DNA of 64,000 nt from Euglena gracilis. Lineage: Eukaryota; Euglenida; Euglenophyceae; Euglenales. Position 1 is the first letter of the stretch. Each line of letters opens with the position of its first letter. Below, piece by piece: positions 33,837 through 44,444 of the stretch. The DNA lies in the NCBI GenBank assembly GCA_039621445.1, contig CP154955.1:22840064-22904063 (forward strand), read 5' to 3'. The notes under the pieces were generated by a model. The model ran no database searches and was not told where the DNA came from. It saw nothing but the letters and a program-made list of their open reading frames with translations. The translations under genes were made by a program, and so were the position numbers.

Positions 33837-36800
33837 TGGGCTGATGAACAGATGGAGGTAGGAACTGATCACCCCTGCCCCCCCTGCCCATCGGTCTTTT
33901 TGGTCGGTACCCGGAAAATTTTCGGGTCCCCCACTCCCCGCGCCAAATTTTTGCTTGGAATGTTGAGCAAAGTAAGCCAAGGGTCATGGAACAGTTGGCG
34001 CAACAACAATTTTACACCCGACCCTTCGCTTTGCGTACCCCCCATGGAACTTTTGGTTCAAGCGAAAATCAAAACTCAAAATTTCTGTGCACAAGCCAAA
34101 ATTTTAGTCGACACAGGGTGTCGAATCCCCCTTCTTTTCCGCAAAGGACTTATACCCACCCCCCTCTTGGTTCATGCCAAGAATCCCATCAAAATTATGA
34201 CCGCTGACAACAGCCCCATGTGCGGTGGTGACTTGGGATGCATTTTGGACATAGTCCTCCCCATTATCCCGAAGCACCACACACACCCCCCACAATTCCA
34301 AAATTTTCTGGGTACTTGGGCATTCGAGGCGAATATCGCCGGGTCAGATGTCATACTCGGTTTTCCGTTCCTCCGGCAACACCGATTGGTGGTGGATTGT
34401 CCTTCGCACGGTTTGCGCACTACCCCCCGCACACACACCACACCCCCGAACTTGTTCCCCGTGACATCCCCCAGGATGTCCCCCCGCATTTCCACAACGT
34501 TTTCCACAACCGAAAACACCGTTTCCTACCCTAGGGGTAAAGAGAAAGCTGCCCCCCTACCCACCGCACTTTTACCGCTCGTTTCCCATGCGGTAGGGAA
34601 AGCCAGTAGCTTAACCCCGCACGTTTCGCTGGGTTCCCAGGCGAAAGCCCAAAGGCCTGAAGAAATTTCGGTGTCGAGTAGCCGCCCAGCTGCACAACTT
34701 TTACGTTTTCCACCAGGTGTGTCGAGTTCAGACACCCCTGTACACCCCCCAGCAGCTACCCCAACCGACACCAACTTATGCACTGACACCCACACAAACG
34801 CGCACCACATGCACCACCCTCCTACCAATGCGCTCACTGTCGGAGAATCTCCGCTTACCATGATTTTGATTGTGGATGTCTAGTTGAAACTTCCAAACTA
34901 ATCCGATTGGATCCCGCAACCGGGAATTTTTCCCCCCCTACACCTGGTAGTGATACCTATACACCTGGTACGGATTTAATAGATAACCAAAAGGTACACA
35001 GCCTTGATACCATGGGTGATACACCCATCAGCACACTTGGTAATTATGCACAGCTCACAAATCCACTTGGCAGTTTTCGCCATTCGCGAAAGTCAATAGA
35101 ATACTACAGTGCAAAGGCATAGCCGCCCTCTTCGGATTCGCGCATAGCGCTCCCCTATGCGCCTATGGCGCTCTCCAACACCCCCGCGCATATCGCGCTT
35201 GCCGCACATAGTGCGAATCCCGCGCATATCGCGCATTCGCGCTATCGCGCATCACCGATGATTGGGTATATGCCGAACCCATCCATGTCCCCCCTGGATT
35301 GAGTCCTATGGACATTTATGAGGATGAGTCACAATTTGGTGGTTCTTTGTTATAGCGTGGTTCCCCCCCTTCAGGATGTTGAGCAAATCTCCAAGTACAC
35401 CAAGGATACCTGGAATGCTTTTCAATTTGGTCAATATCGAATTTTGAAACATTGGTTTTCAAAAATCGCCGATATGGCGGATTCTTTTGATTTGACCTTG
35501 GAAATTGATGCATTCTCCTCCAACGCGCATTCGCGATTACCGCGACATTGGTCGCAACATTCTAACGCTTTTGATAAGTTTTGGGGAGACACTATCCTAT
35601 GGATGCATCCCCCCCTGAAACTTATCCCGCTTGTTGTAGATAAAATTTTCCAGGATCAAGCGCGAGGCGCATTACTTGTTCCTGTGAATCCCGAAGCGGA
35701 ATGGTTTCAAAATTTGACTTATGTCACATTTTATTGGTGGGACCTACCAAACGATGTTCCTCTATTCGAGGATTTCCGTGGAGTGGTATTACCACCTTTT
35801 CAAGAAATCATTTTCCGTGTTTGTTTCTTTGATGCTTTTCATGTTTCTCAATCTCCACCCCTGAATGTTAGTGTGTTGGATCATACCGACTATGTGGGAG
35901 CCGATACGGCTTTTGTCCATAATGCCGATAGGCATCACCGTTCGGAACCCCCTATGGTCGATATGACCCATAAACAGGTTTCCGCTGTCGTTGAAAGTGC
36001 AGGACAGCATCCGAAAATCAGCAGAATTTTGTACGCGCATCAGTCGCGAATTTTCTGGTGTTTTGGAAAACCCTGTTTACGCTTGCGATATAGATCCCGC
36101 TATTCGCGGACCTTTTGGAGTTTGTAAGATTGAGCTTAAGGAAGGCGCAAAGCCAATGCATCGGAAATTTTTCCGTTGTTCCGGAGAAAGAGAGATAGCT
36201 CTCAATGAAATGATTGAAAAGCTCATAGAGCGGAAGTGGATCATCCCTTCCAAGAGTGAATGGACCTCCCAAGCTTTTGTGGTTCCTAAGCCCCCAGACC
36301 CATCAGGTCAGAAAAAGTGGAGGCTTTGACTGGATTATCGGTACTTAAACTCGCAAACTAAGGATGACCCATTCCCGTTACCTCTAATAGAGGACCTTAT
36401 CACAAAACAAGCGGATAACCGCTTGTGGTCAATTTTCGACCTGGAGGATGGTTTCCACCAAATGCATCTGGATCCCGATTCGCAAGCCTATACGGCTTTT
36501 GTAACATCCAAAGGTGTTTACCAATGGACGGTTTTACCAATGGGTGTTAAGAATGGACCAGCAATGTTTCAGCGCATGATCCAATGGGTCTTACGGGATT
36601 TACCGTTTGCGCTGGTATACATTGATGATGTTTTGGTTGGTACCCCCCCTCCTTCAGCGAATACACACGAGAATATTCTCGACATTCACTATCGTGATGT
36701 TCGCGCGGTATTAGCCGCATTTCTCAAACACAGACTCTTTGTCAAAGGTGCCAAAATGCACTTATTTCGCGAAACGATAAAGTTTTGCGGTCACATTCTC

Positions 36801-39187
36801 AATAATGGCCAACGCCGAGCGGCGCCTAGCAAACTAGAGGCCATTAAGAAATGGACACCTGAGGTCATCAAGACCATCACCCATTTGAAAGGATTTTTGG
36901 GATTAGCCCAATATTACGCGATTTACATGAAAGATTTCGCGAAAATCGCGGTACCTCTATCGAGGCAACTCAAAAATCGCGCACCCGAAAATACCAAAGT
37001 CAAATGGGACGCAGATATGCGTGAAGCTCTAGAGAGCATTAAAAAGCTAATGCTTGAAAATGTCGTACTCGACATCGCGGATCCCTACAAGCCTTATGTG
37101 CTAGAAGTCGATAGCAGCGATTATGCTGTAGGCGGTGTTCTAAGCCAGCATAACGCGGCTAACGAATTGCGCCCTGTAGCATTCTTCAGTAGAAAGCTAC
37201 AAGGTGAAGATGGCAAAGGCCAAGTTAAAATGGAGTATCCGTGAGAAGGAAACGTACGCAATCGTACTTATTTTACAAAAATTCCGTAGCTGGGTCGCCA
37301 GCTCCTTGGTGCAAATACTGGTGTTGACTGACCATGAGAGTCTTCAACACTGGTATACCGAGGATCTGAACAAAGCCATGTCATCCGTAGGCCGAAGATG
37401 CCGATGGCATGAATTTTTGAGCCAGTTCAACCTAGTGGTTGTATATACCCCTGGCCATACACAAAAAGTAGCAGACCCGCTCAGTCGAGCACCCTGGCAT
37501 TACCCCGGTAACCCGGATGAAGGTGATGCCACCTTTCATGGAAGCCAAGAGGCTGATGAATTCGCACGTCGATATGACGCAGCCGACGATATGTTGGATT
37601 CTTTTCCCGTTTCATCGATTTTTCGTTCGTTGCCAGTCTCTCCTATACGGGGGAGAAGGCGGCGAGGCCGCACACCTGGTCCCCGTCGCATTACGCGATC
37701 TGAATCTCCTTCCCCCCTCTTCTTTCGCGAATGGGATTATTCCCATGACCCTGTATATAGCACGATAGTGCACAGACTGCGCAATGGCGAGGTTGTACAT
37801 AATTATTTCCTTTCCCCTTTACGGTTGGTTTACCGCGATGATGCGGGATATAAATATTGTATACCCCGTGACTTGGTTGATGAAGTACTTTTGTGTTATC
37901 ACAACCAAGGTCACCCTGGGGCCCCCAAACTTCTTTCTTTGGTGGGTCGCAGGTACTGTACAACCCTGAAAGAAAACGATTTGCATTCGCGCTGCTTGCA
38001 AATTTCGCAACGGTGCCAAATTTGTCAAGCGGTAAAACCGCGCAGAGGTACCCCCCCTGGTACGCTTGGATTTTTTCCCCGTACCCCCTGACATTTTTAC
38101 GTCCCTCTGCATGGATTTTCTGGAATTAGAACCTTGCAAAGGATCAGACGGCAAAATTTACGATTATGTTTTTGTTGTCGTCTGTAGGCTGAGTGGTTAC
38201 ATAGTAGCCATTCCATGCCAAAAGGCAGGGTTGACCGCGCAAATTTTAGCGCAAATATTTATGGAGAAGTGCATATGCCTAATGGGCTTACCGAATGAGA
38301 TTGTCAGTGATCAAGATCATTTGATCTCCTCTCGATTCTTCACAACCCTATGTGGTTTACTGGGAATCGAACAGCATTTTTCCATTATATATCGCCCGAA
38401 GGGCAATGGCCGCGCCGAGGCAGCAGTGAAAGCTGTTGTAAATATGCTCCGTCTTTCACTGGCTGATTCGCGCCAGGCCTGGGTCCAGGTTTTGCCATGG
38501 TCCCTCTTTTATATAAACACCCTACCGGGTTTAGTTTTACCCCACTCCCCATACAAAATTGTTTTTGGGCGAGAACCCCCAGCAATTGGTGATATACCAT
38601 CAGAGAGACCAGCTCGAAGTAGCGTAACCTGTGAGACATGGTTCTCTGAGGTAGAGTCTCTCAGAACTACTGTTCAGAAACGCATTACAGATATCCATTC
38701 TCAAAAGAGAAATAAATTTTTACAAGAATTCAAATCACCTGGCTATAGTGCTGGTGATCGCGTATGGGTTCGGAATAGCCGAATCCGTATGCAGGCTTCC
38801 AAGCTAGACCCCCTCTGGCTCGGGCCCTGTGAAATACTCGAACGCGTTGGTAACAGTGGCCGCTATAGGGTGGCACTGCCCAACGGGATCGAGGATGTTC
38901 ACATGGATGATTTCAAGCCATATCTTTCCCCGCCTAATGGCAAAGCACTACCGTGCCTTTATTTCAAGCCCCGTTCCAAGTTACCCGAAACGGATGATTT
39001 TGTGGTGGACAAAATTCTCGATCACAAAATTGATCGAGGAGTCCACTACTGGAAGGTCAGGTGGAAAGGCTATGGGCCAGAGGAGGACACCTGGGAGCCA
39101 GCCTCCAGTTTTATTGGTTATGTCCAACAGGACTGGAAGCTCTGGAATAAAAGAAATAACATAGACATTTCTGTGAATAATTTCTGA
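33807..39187 (+). pseudogene. pol of copy C, broken (PR, Dam-like, RT, RNase H, IN, chromodomain)
   Basis: Same frame as gag at its start. Protease at about 34110 (ILVDTGCRIPLLF). Frameshift near 34830, before the Cys-rich segment. Dam-like segment in 35318-36127 (LEIDAFSSNAHSRLP, WMHPPLKLIPLVVDKI). Frameshift near 36050; TGA at 36327 inside the RT fingers (KKWRL*). RT with YIDDVLVG and RNase H in 36330-37244. Frameshifts near 37220 and 38080. Integrase with HNQGHPG…CQIC, then D, D, E ([19 protein letters not shown]), a GPF-like module and chromodomain (38990-39150; [20 protein letters not shown]). At least four frameshifts plus one stop make it non-functional as read. Confidence 0.85.
35130..35265 (+). 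repeat. Cluster of GCGC/ATATCGCGC micro-repeats inside C pol
   Basis: A 130-bp stretch with recurring elements such as GCGCATATCGCGC, CGCATAGCGC and GCGCTATCGCGC, many self-complementary. B has no counterpart at this point of pol. It may be a local expansion of the small-hairpin motif. Confidence 0.6.
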
Positions 39188-39249
39188 AATCGGCCTATAG
39201 GCCTTTTCCTCCCCTCCCTGTGTTTTTCTCCCAAACCCAATTCATTGCT

Positions 39250-39266
39250 CTCTTCTTTTTCTACAG
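39250..39266 (+). promoter_or_regulatory. Splice-acceptor-like site before ORF3 (copy C)
   Basis: CTCTTCTTTTTCTACAG just upstream of the ORF3 ATG at 39306. B has CATTCTTTCTTTCCGCAG at the same relative position (ending 49584). ORF3 has no other visible means of expression after the pol stop, so a spliced mRNA is plausible. Confidence 0.45.
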
Positions 39267-39596
39267 CTCATCAAAGCTACTTTTTGCCTTTTGGTCCCCG
39301 GACCGATGCAAGATCCAGGGCGCGGCCCCGGTCCGCCCTCTATACAGTATGCCCTCCCTCCCTACCCCCAACACGGCTATGCGGCGGCACCCCCAGCCCA
39401 AGGGGCGCCCGCATATGCGGTATATCAACCCCCTCCAGCCGCTTATTCGGCTCAGGCACAAATGCCACCCCCCCCTCAAATGGTTCAGGCACAAATGCCA
39501 TACCCCTCTCAGTCACATATGTCAGCCCCCTCGCAGGCACAAATGCCGCCCCCCTCTCAGGCGCAACCGCCACCTGTCGCTTATGCGGCTTCTGTG

Positions 39597-40024
39597 TGTG
39601 TACCAGGCACGTCCCAGCTCTGTAGGATATCTGCAGAGTGGGTTCTGTGACGGTCGCACCACTGTGGAAACCCACAGCTGGTAAGATCGTGGCAGACCCT
39701 TCTGGGATCTGCCCCTGGACACGTCAGCACTTTTCTCTCCTTCCCCCACAGGTGGTATTCTTTACTCTCACAATCTCCAAGTTTCACCATTGGTTTTGTC
39801 AGAGGGAAAAACCCTCAGAACAATCGACTTTGATCTCAGAAGAAACTTCTGAATCTTTGCTTTGTGCTTTGCTTCTTGGGGAATTGGGAAGAAAAGGGGA
39901 AAACCACTTTTCGTTACTCCAAAGACTTTTCCCTACCATAAGTAGGCTGCGCACCAAGGCGAAAGCAAAAGGCTTTTACAGAAAGTTCCAAAAAGGGGAA
40001 AAGGGAAAGCTTTGGACGTACACT
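39597..40024 (+). repeat. 5' LTR of copy B
   Basis: Starts TGTGTACCAGGC and ends GTACACT before the PBS; 428 bp. It shares its ends and the CCACAGGTGGTATT block with C and D but differs greatly in the middle. Small stems include CTGTGG-AAAC-CCACAG (39662-39677) and GTGGGTT…AACCCAC (39638-39675). Confidence 0.8.
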
Positions 40025-40334
40025 TGGTAGCAGAGTAGGTCAAAGATCCTACAGGAAGAAAGGCTACCAGGTAATACACTTGGTAGCAGATTTAGGCAAC
40101 GATCCTATACAGACGTTCCACACAGAGAAACTCTGTGGTTGACTGGTGGTGAGGATCGTACTGAGCCGTGAAACACGGTGAAAGTACTGTTCCTGGCCCC
40201 TAGCCAACCTTTAAGCAAGGATACAGGTCTCAGAAGGCTCTGTTCGGTAATCGCCGATACAACCTTTCTGGTCCCTGTTTCTCTGCTTATTTGTGTGAAT
40301 TTTTGGGTTTTTGCCTTTTTACCCATCTCAAAAG
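40025..40334 (+). promoter_or_regulatory. PBS pair and leader of copy B
   Basis: TGGTAGCAGAGTAGG at 40025: its first 11 bases match the complement of the initiator tRNA-Met end. A second TACACT+TGGTAGCAG lies at 40075-40089 (PBS at 40081), 56 nt downstream. Copy A has the same doubling; C and D have one block. The leader then runs about 250 nt to the gag ATG. Confidence 0.65.
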
Positions 40335-43300
40335 ATGCAGAGCACAAGCCCCAACCCCAAATTTGATTATGACTTGTTGATGAGTTCATTGAGCAATTGT
40401 GATGAAGATTGCGGGGATTGGAACGGTTTGAATGAAACAAGTTCCAATTCCCGACCCCCCAAGCAAGAAGAAGGCAATTTGACTCATTTGTCATTGTCAA
40501 AAGGCGAAACGCTCTTATCATTGCATGGGGGTAATGAACCCTCTTCATCATCTTTGTCATTGATTGTCCGGGATGTAGGTGGCAAAATGCCTTCCTCCAT
40601 CCCGATTCACCCATCATTGATGCGGCGAGGGGATGAACCCCTTGCACCCCCACACTTGGTTACTCATGTTACCCATGAACAAAGTGAGGGGTATTTGCCC
40701 TTTGCTCTGTTCACACCCAAAAGATCCCCGGTGGAAGCACCGGTGGGCCTTTTGGAGTGCAACTCGGTGGAAACACCGTGTTTTTTCCAACCCCCCCCTC
40801 AATTACCACCCCCCACACCATTTCACGCTTTGCCGGGATTACCCGCGGAAGCTGCGGTTTTCCCTGCATTGCCATGGAACCCAGATATGCGTCTGGTGGT
40901 GCCGGAAATCTCTGGTGCCGTTTCTATTGTGGAGGACTATGAGGAAGATTTGAGGGATAACCTCACCCCCGGTGATGTTTTCCGAATTCTCGGTCAACTT
41001 CCAGCGGATCACCCGCTTAGCAAGCAAATTTTGCATGTCCACCAATGCGTTGCGGAATGCGCAACCATGCTCAACAAAGTTTTGCAGTTTGATGAGGACA
41101 ATCAAAGGGTTGTCAACACCAAACTGGAATGTTGCTGGAATTATTTGCAGGAAATCGGCAAATATTGCCAACACAATTTTGAAAATGCGGGGAAAGACCT
41201 TCAGCATTTTCGAGAAAGTGTTGACAGTATTTTGCGCATCCAACTTCCACAAAATTTCCAACAAATCAGCGAAATGCTGCATGAAGCGGAAACGCGGAAT
41301 GATTCCAAGTTTCTGCATGTGCAGGATGGTATGAGCCATCTTTTTGCCCAATTGGAATCCTGTTCAACCATGTTACTGCAATTGCAGCAGCAGTTACAAG
41401 CGCAAAATGCCACCCCCAAAATGCCGGAAATCGGTAACTTTGTCGCGGTTGAGCATTTTGCCGCACTTACCACTTCTTTCCAAGAAGCTCAACAACGGAT
41501 TTTGCATCTTGGCTCGGAAATCGAGCACTTGAAGCAATTTCAAGCAAAAGTGCAAGAGAATTTTGTTCCCCGTTCGCAAATCCAGCTTTTGGAGGAACGA
41601 ATTTCACACTTGGAGCAAAAATCCTGCCATTGTGCCGCAAATCAGGATGGATTAACCACCTTGAACGCGAAAATCGCGGATTGCGCACAACGGTTGGATT
41701 TTACGCAACAACAAATGCAAACGGACATCGGCGGTATTAATGCCACCGTTGTCGGTTTGCAGGAGCATGTTTCTGCACTTTCCAAGCGAATTCCCGACAT
41801 TAGTGGTATTCAAGCCGCTATTGGGGAATTACAAACCCGTTGCACCTTGTTGGCCACCACAGTGACGGAAATCCGTTCACTACCCCCCATTTCGCGTGCT
41901 CGGATATCTGAGTCACCGGAATTTCGCTCATTTTATGACAAAGTGCTTGGTGACAACAAGGAAACCTTGCAAGCATTTTGTACAAGTTTGCTCCAAATTG
42001 AGGAAAGCGTGAATCGGAATGCCCGATCCATGCAAGATGAGGTTTCTCGGTTGGATGGACGAATTTCTGCGTTGTTGGAAAAGCCAACCGCGGAAAATTC
42101 GCGCACCACCGTGGAAACCCCCACCAAGTCACTCCACCAATTGCAAACCGTCTCAAATGCGGTAAAAGCGCTTGCGGGTCAACTCCGGAATGTGGAGGAG
42201 TCCCAAGGAAATCTTGCCCAAGAATTACAATTGGTTTCTGAAAAGATGCCACACTTGGAAGATTTTTCCCGTTACCGCAAACGCGTTAGGCATTTGGAGA
42301 CTGAGGTTGACCGTATTTGCGGCCAACTCCAGTTGGTGGAACATTTGGAAGAAGAAACGGTGCATGACTTGTCCGCGAGTCTGGATAAAATGTCCACTCC
42401 GGTACCGGTTGTGCCACCATCCACCGCGGTAAGCGCTGCGGTTGGTATTCCAAATGTCCCGGAATCGCGTTCTCAAATTACCATTTCTGGAGTAGGAATC
42501 CCTACATCCACTGCGAATTTGGTACAACCACCCGCGAAAACGCGAATTGTACCACCTTTGCATTTGCCAACACCACAAACTCACTCTTCGCACAACATTT
42601 CCGATGAGGAAATTGACCCCCCACTCGAAAATTCGAGTCTCCACCAAGAAATTCAACATTCCAACCTTGTACGAGGAATGAGCCAACACCCCACACCTGG
42701 TATTGGTCATGTGTCGCAATCGCGATCATACCAACAACCGACGGGTTCTGGAATGCCAGACCACCCATCGGGTTTTCGGCGGGAAACCCGCCCCACTGAG
42801 AGGATTTCACCACATTTTTCGCAATTCCCGCAGGAAAATCCTGCCAACCTTACACTTGGTGCGGGAAATCCTGCACGGGTTACACATGGAGCGGAAAATC
42901 CGCGAAACGCGTTTGGTGTTAAGAATTACCCTGACCCAAACCCCTGGAATACCACCGAGGGTCAGCGGGTTACTCAGAGAGACTTCAAGGGCACCATCGC
43001 AATCGCGAACAAGGTGAAGCCTCAATGGGACGGGGATCCAACCACATGGAGACAATTTTTTCGGGATTGGGAGTACTATTGGGCACTAAAAGGACCCACC
43101 CAAGACCCGAATCCCGAGGTAGTCAAGATGGAATTCATCGATTGCCTACCGAGGGAGGAGCGAGAACGCGCACGCAATTTGGTGATACGTAATGGCGTAT
43201 CATTCGATGACCTGGTTGAGCAATACGCTTCAACCAACTCAAGTTTGGTCACCAGGATTACCCTGGAGAAGAAGTGGCGACAAAGCGCGCCATCGGATCG

Positions 43301-44414
43301 CAAATGGAAATCCATTGACCTTTGGTATGCCAAATGGTTAGCACTTGCTTCCGAAGTTGATGAACTTAGCGAGAAGCAAATGCGCGAACAATTCGATGCG
43401 GTTTTGTTGCATTTCACACCATCCCTCGTGAAGGATATCCATCGCGAGGAGTTGGCAGGGCATGAGATGACTCTTGCCCAACGTTGGAATTATGTGTCAA
43501 AGCAACTCAAGCTCACACAAGTTTTAGGACAAATACAGTCCGCTTTCCAAACGCATCCCACCGCGGGAATCCCTGCGGGTGCGGTTAATGCATTGCAAAA
43601 ATCACCCATGTCACCAAGATCACCCACCACGGGACCGAAAACGCGGAATCAGCGTTCTTCGGACCAAGGCACGGATAAACTGTGCTTTTTGTGCAACAAA
43701 TCTGGTCACATGTCTCGGGAATGCCCGAATCCCGATGCGCGAAAGCGTATTGGAAGCCCAAGGGGCTCGACCTCCTCACGGGGATCGGGTTCCTCGGCGT
43801 TTTCACGACAATCGGGAGTTTCACGGTCTTCGGAGAACCGCTTTAGCGGTAGTAGGCCCAAGTCACCATCGCGTGATGGTCGGGAAACCCGTCCTTCTCG
43901 CGGTCGGTCACCTGGCCCCCCTGCCCGAAAACGGGATTTCAACCGCGATTCTTCACGATCTCGTTCGCGAAGTGGATCATCCTCTTCACGCGAGTCAACG
44001 GGGAAGTCCCGATACACCGGTCATGGTCGACGGGAAACCCGTTCGCCACGACGGTTTGACGGTCGAACGGAATACCGTTCCCCCCGTTATGCGGAATCCC
44101 GCCACAAATCCCGTTGTTCACTTTGCGGTTCCAAAGATCACCACGCATCCAAATGTCCCAGATCTCGTTCCCCCCGGCCCGGCTACGGAAATCGCGGTAA
44201 GCGCCGCGATGACCGTGGTTACTCCTCCAACCGGCAAAAGGTCGGTTTCAAGATATCTTGTTTGGAGGAGGACACCCCGGCTTCGGGCAGGGAGGGGGAT
44301 GAGACCTCGGACGGGGAATTTAATGAGGCCCGAATGGCGGTGCGCTCATTGAATTCCATCTATTCCACCAAAAAGTCCGTTGCCGGCTATGCGGCCGGTT
44401 CGGACTTGGAGTAG
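40335..44414 (+). CDS. gag: Gag polyprotein of copy B (1,359 aa)
   Basis: Structural protein of the retrotransposon particle. I chose the ATG at 40335 (MQSTSPNPKFDYDLL) because A, C and D start with the same MQST block. Roughly: variable N-terminus (1-150) ending in the conserved TPCFFQPP; long Gln/Glu-rich coiled coils (220-690); Pro-rich linker; capsid-like region (883-1075; PQWDGDPTTWRQFFRDWEYY); CCHC knuckle 1 at 1117 (CFLCNKSGHMSREC); Arg/Ser-rich stretch (1135-1255; SSRSRSRSGSSSSRES); CCHC knuckle 2 at 1261 (CSLCGSKDHHASKC). Much longer than usual Ty3/gypsy Gag. The frame is intact, and its stop is the leaky-looking UAG at 44412. Knuckles should bind RNA; the RS stretch resembles that of splicing factors. 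Confidence 0.9.
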   Translation: MQSTSPNPKFDYDLLMSSLSNCDEDCGDWNGLNETSSNSRPPKQEEGNLTHLSLSKGETLLSLHGGNEPSSSSLSLIVRDVGGKMPSSIPIHPSLMRRGDEPLAPPHLVTHVTHEQSEGYLPFALFTPKRSPVEAPVGLLECNSVETPCFFQPPPQLPPPTPFHALPGLPAEAAVFPALPWNPDMRLVVPEISGAVSIVEDYEEDLRDNLTPGDVFRILGQLPADHPLSKQILHVHQCVAECATMLNKVLQFDEDNQRVVNTKLECCWNYLQEIGKYCQHNFENAGKDLQHFRESVDSILRIQLPQNFQQISEMLHEAETRNDSKFLHVQDGMSHLFAQLESCSTMLLQLQQQLQAQNATPKMPEIGNFVAVEHFAALTTSFQEAQQRILHLGSEIEHLKQFQAKVQENFVPRSQIQLLEERISHLEQKSCHCAANQDGLTTLNAKIADCAQRLDFTQQQMQTDIGGINATVVGLQEHVSALSKRIPDISGIQAAIGELQTRCTLLATTVTEIRSLPPISRARISESPEFRSFYDKVLGDNKETLQAFCTSLLQIEESVNRNARSMQDEVSRLDGRISALLEKPTAENSRTTVETPTKSLHQLQTVSNAVKALAGQLRNVEESQGNLAQELQLVSEKMPHLEDFSRYRKRVRHLETEVDRICGQLQLVEHLEEETVHDLSASLDKMSTPVPVVPPSTAVSAAVGIPNVPESRSQITISGVGIPTSTANLVQPPAKTRIVPPLHLPTPQTHSSHNISDEEIDPPLENSSLHQEIQHSNLVRGMSQHPTPGIGHVSQSRSYQQPTGSGMPDHPSGFRRETRPTERISPHFSQFPQENPANLTLGAGNPARVTHGAENPRNAFGVKNYPDPNPWNTTEGQRVTQRDFKGTIAIANKVKPQWDGDPTTWRQFFRDWEYYWALKGPTQDPNPEVVKMEFIDCLPREERERARNLVIRNGVSFDDLVEQYASTNSSLVTRITLEKKWRQSAPSDRKWKSIDLWYAKWLALASEVDELSEKQMREQFDAVLLHFTPSLVKDIHREELAGHEMTLAQRWNYVSKQLKLTQVLGQIQSAFQTHPTAGIPAGAVNALQKSPMSPRSPTTGPKTRNQRSSDQGTDKLCFLCNKSGHMSRECPNPDARKRIGSPRGSTSSRGSGSSAFSRQSGVSRSSENRFSGSRPKSPSRDGRETRPSRGRSPGPPARKRDFNRDSSRSRSRSGSSSSRESTGKSRYTGHGRRETRSPRRFDGRTEYRSPRYAESRHKSRCSLCGSKDHHASKCPRSRSPRPGYGNRGKRRDDRGYSSNRQKVGFKISCLEEDTPASGREGDETSDGEFNEARMAVRSLNSIYSTKKSVAGYAAGSDLE

Positions 44415-44444
44415 GGGAGCCCGAGGTCCGAGGGCACGGACCTC
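44412..44444 (+). promoter_or_regulatory. gag-pol UAG readthrough signal (copy B)
   Basis: TAG at 44412-44414 is the only stop between gag and pol in this frame. After 8 nt (ggggagcc) comes a perfect 8-bp stem, GAGGTCCG-agggca-CGGACCTC (44423-44444). UAG followed by G and a structure about 8 nt away is the arrangement known for gammaretroviral gag-pol readthrough. C preserves it with a wobble pair. Confidence 0.72.
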
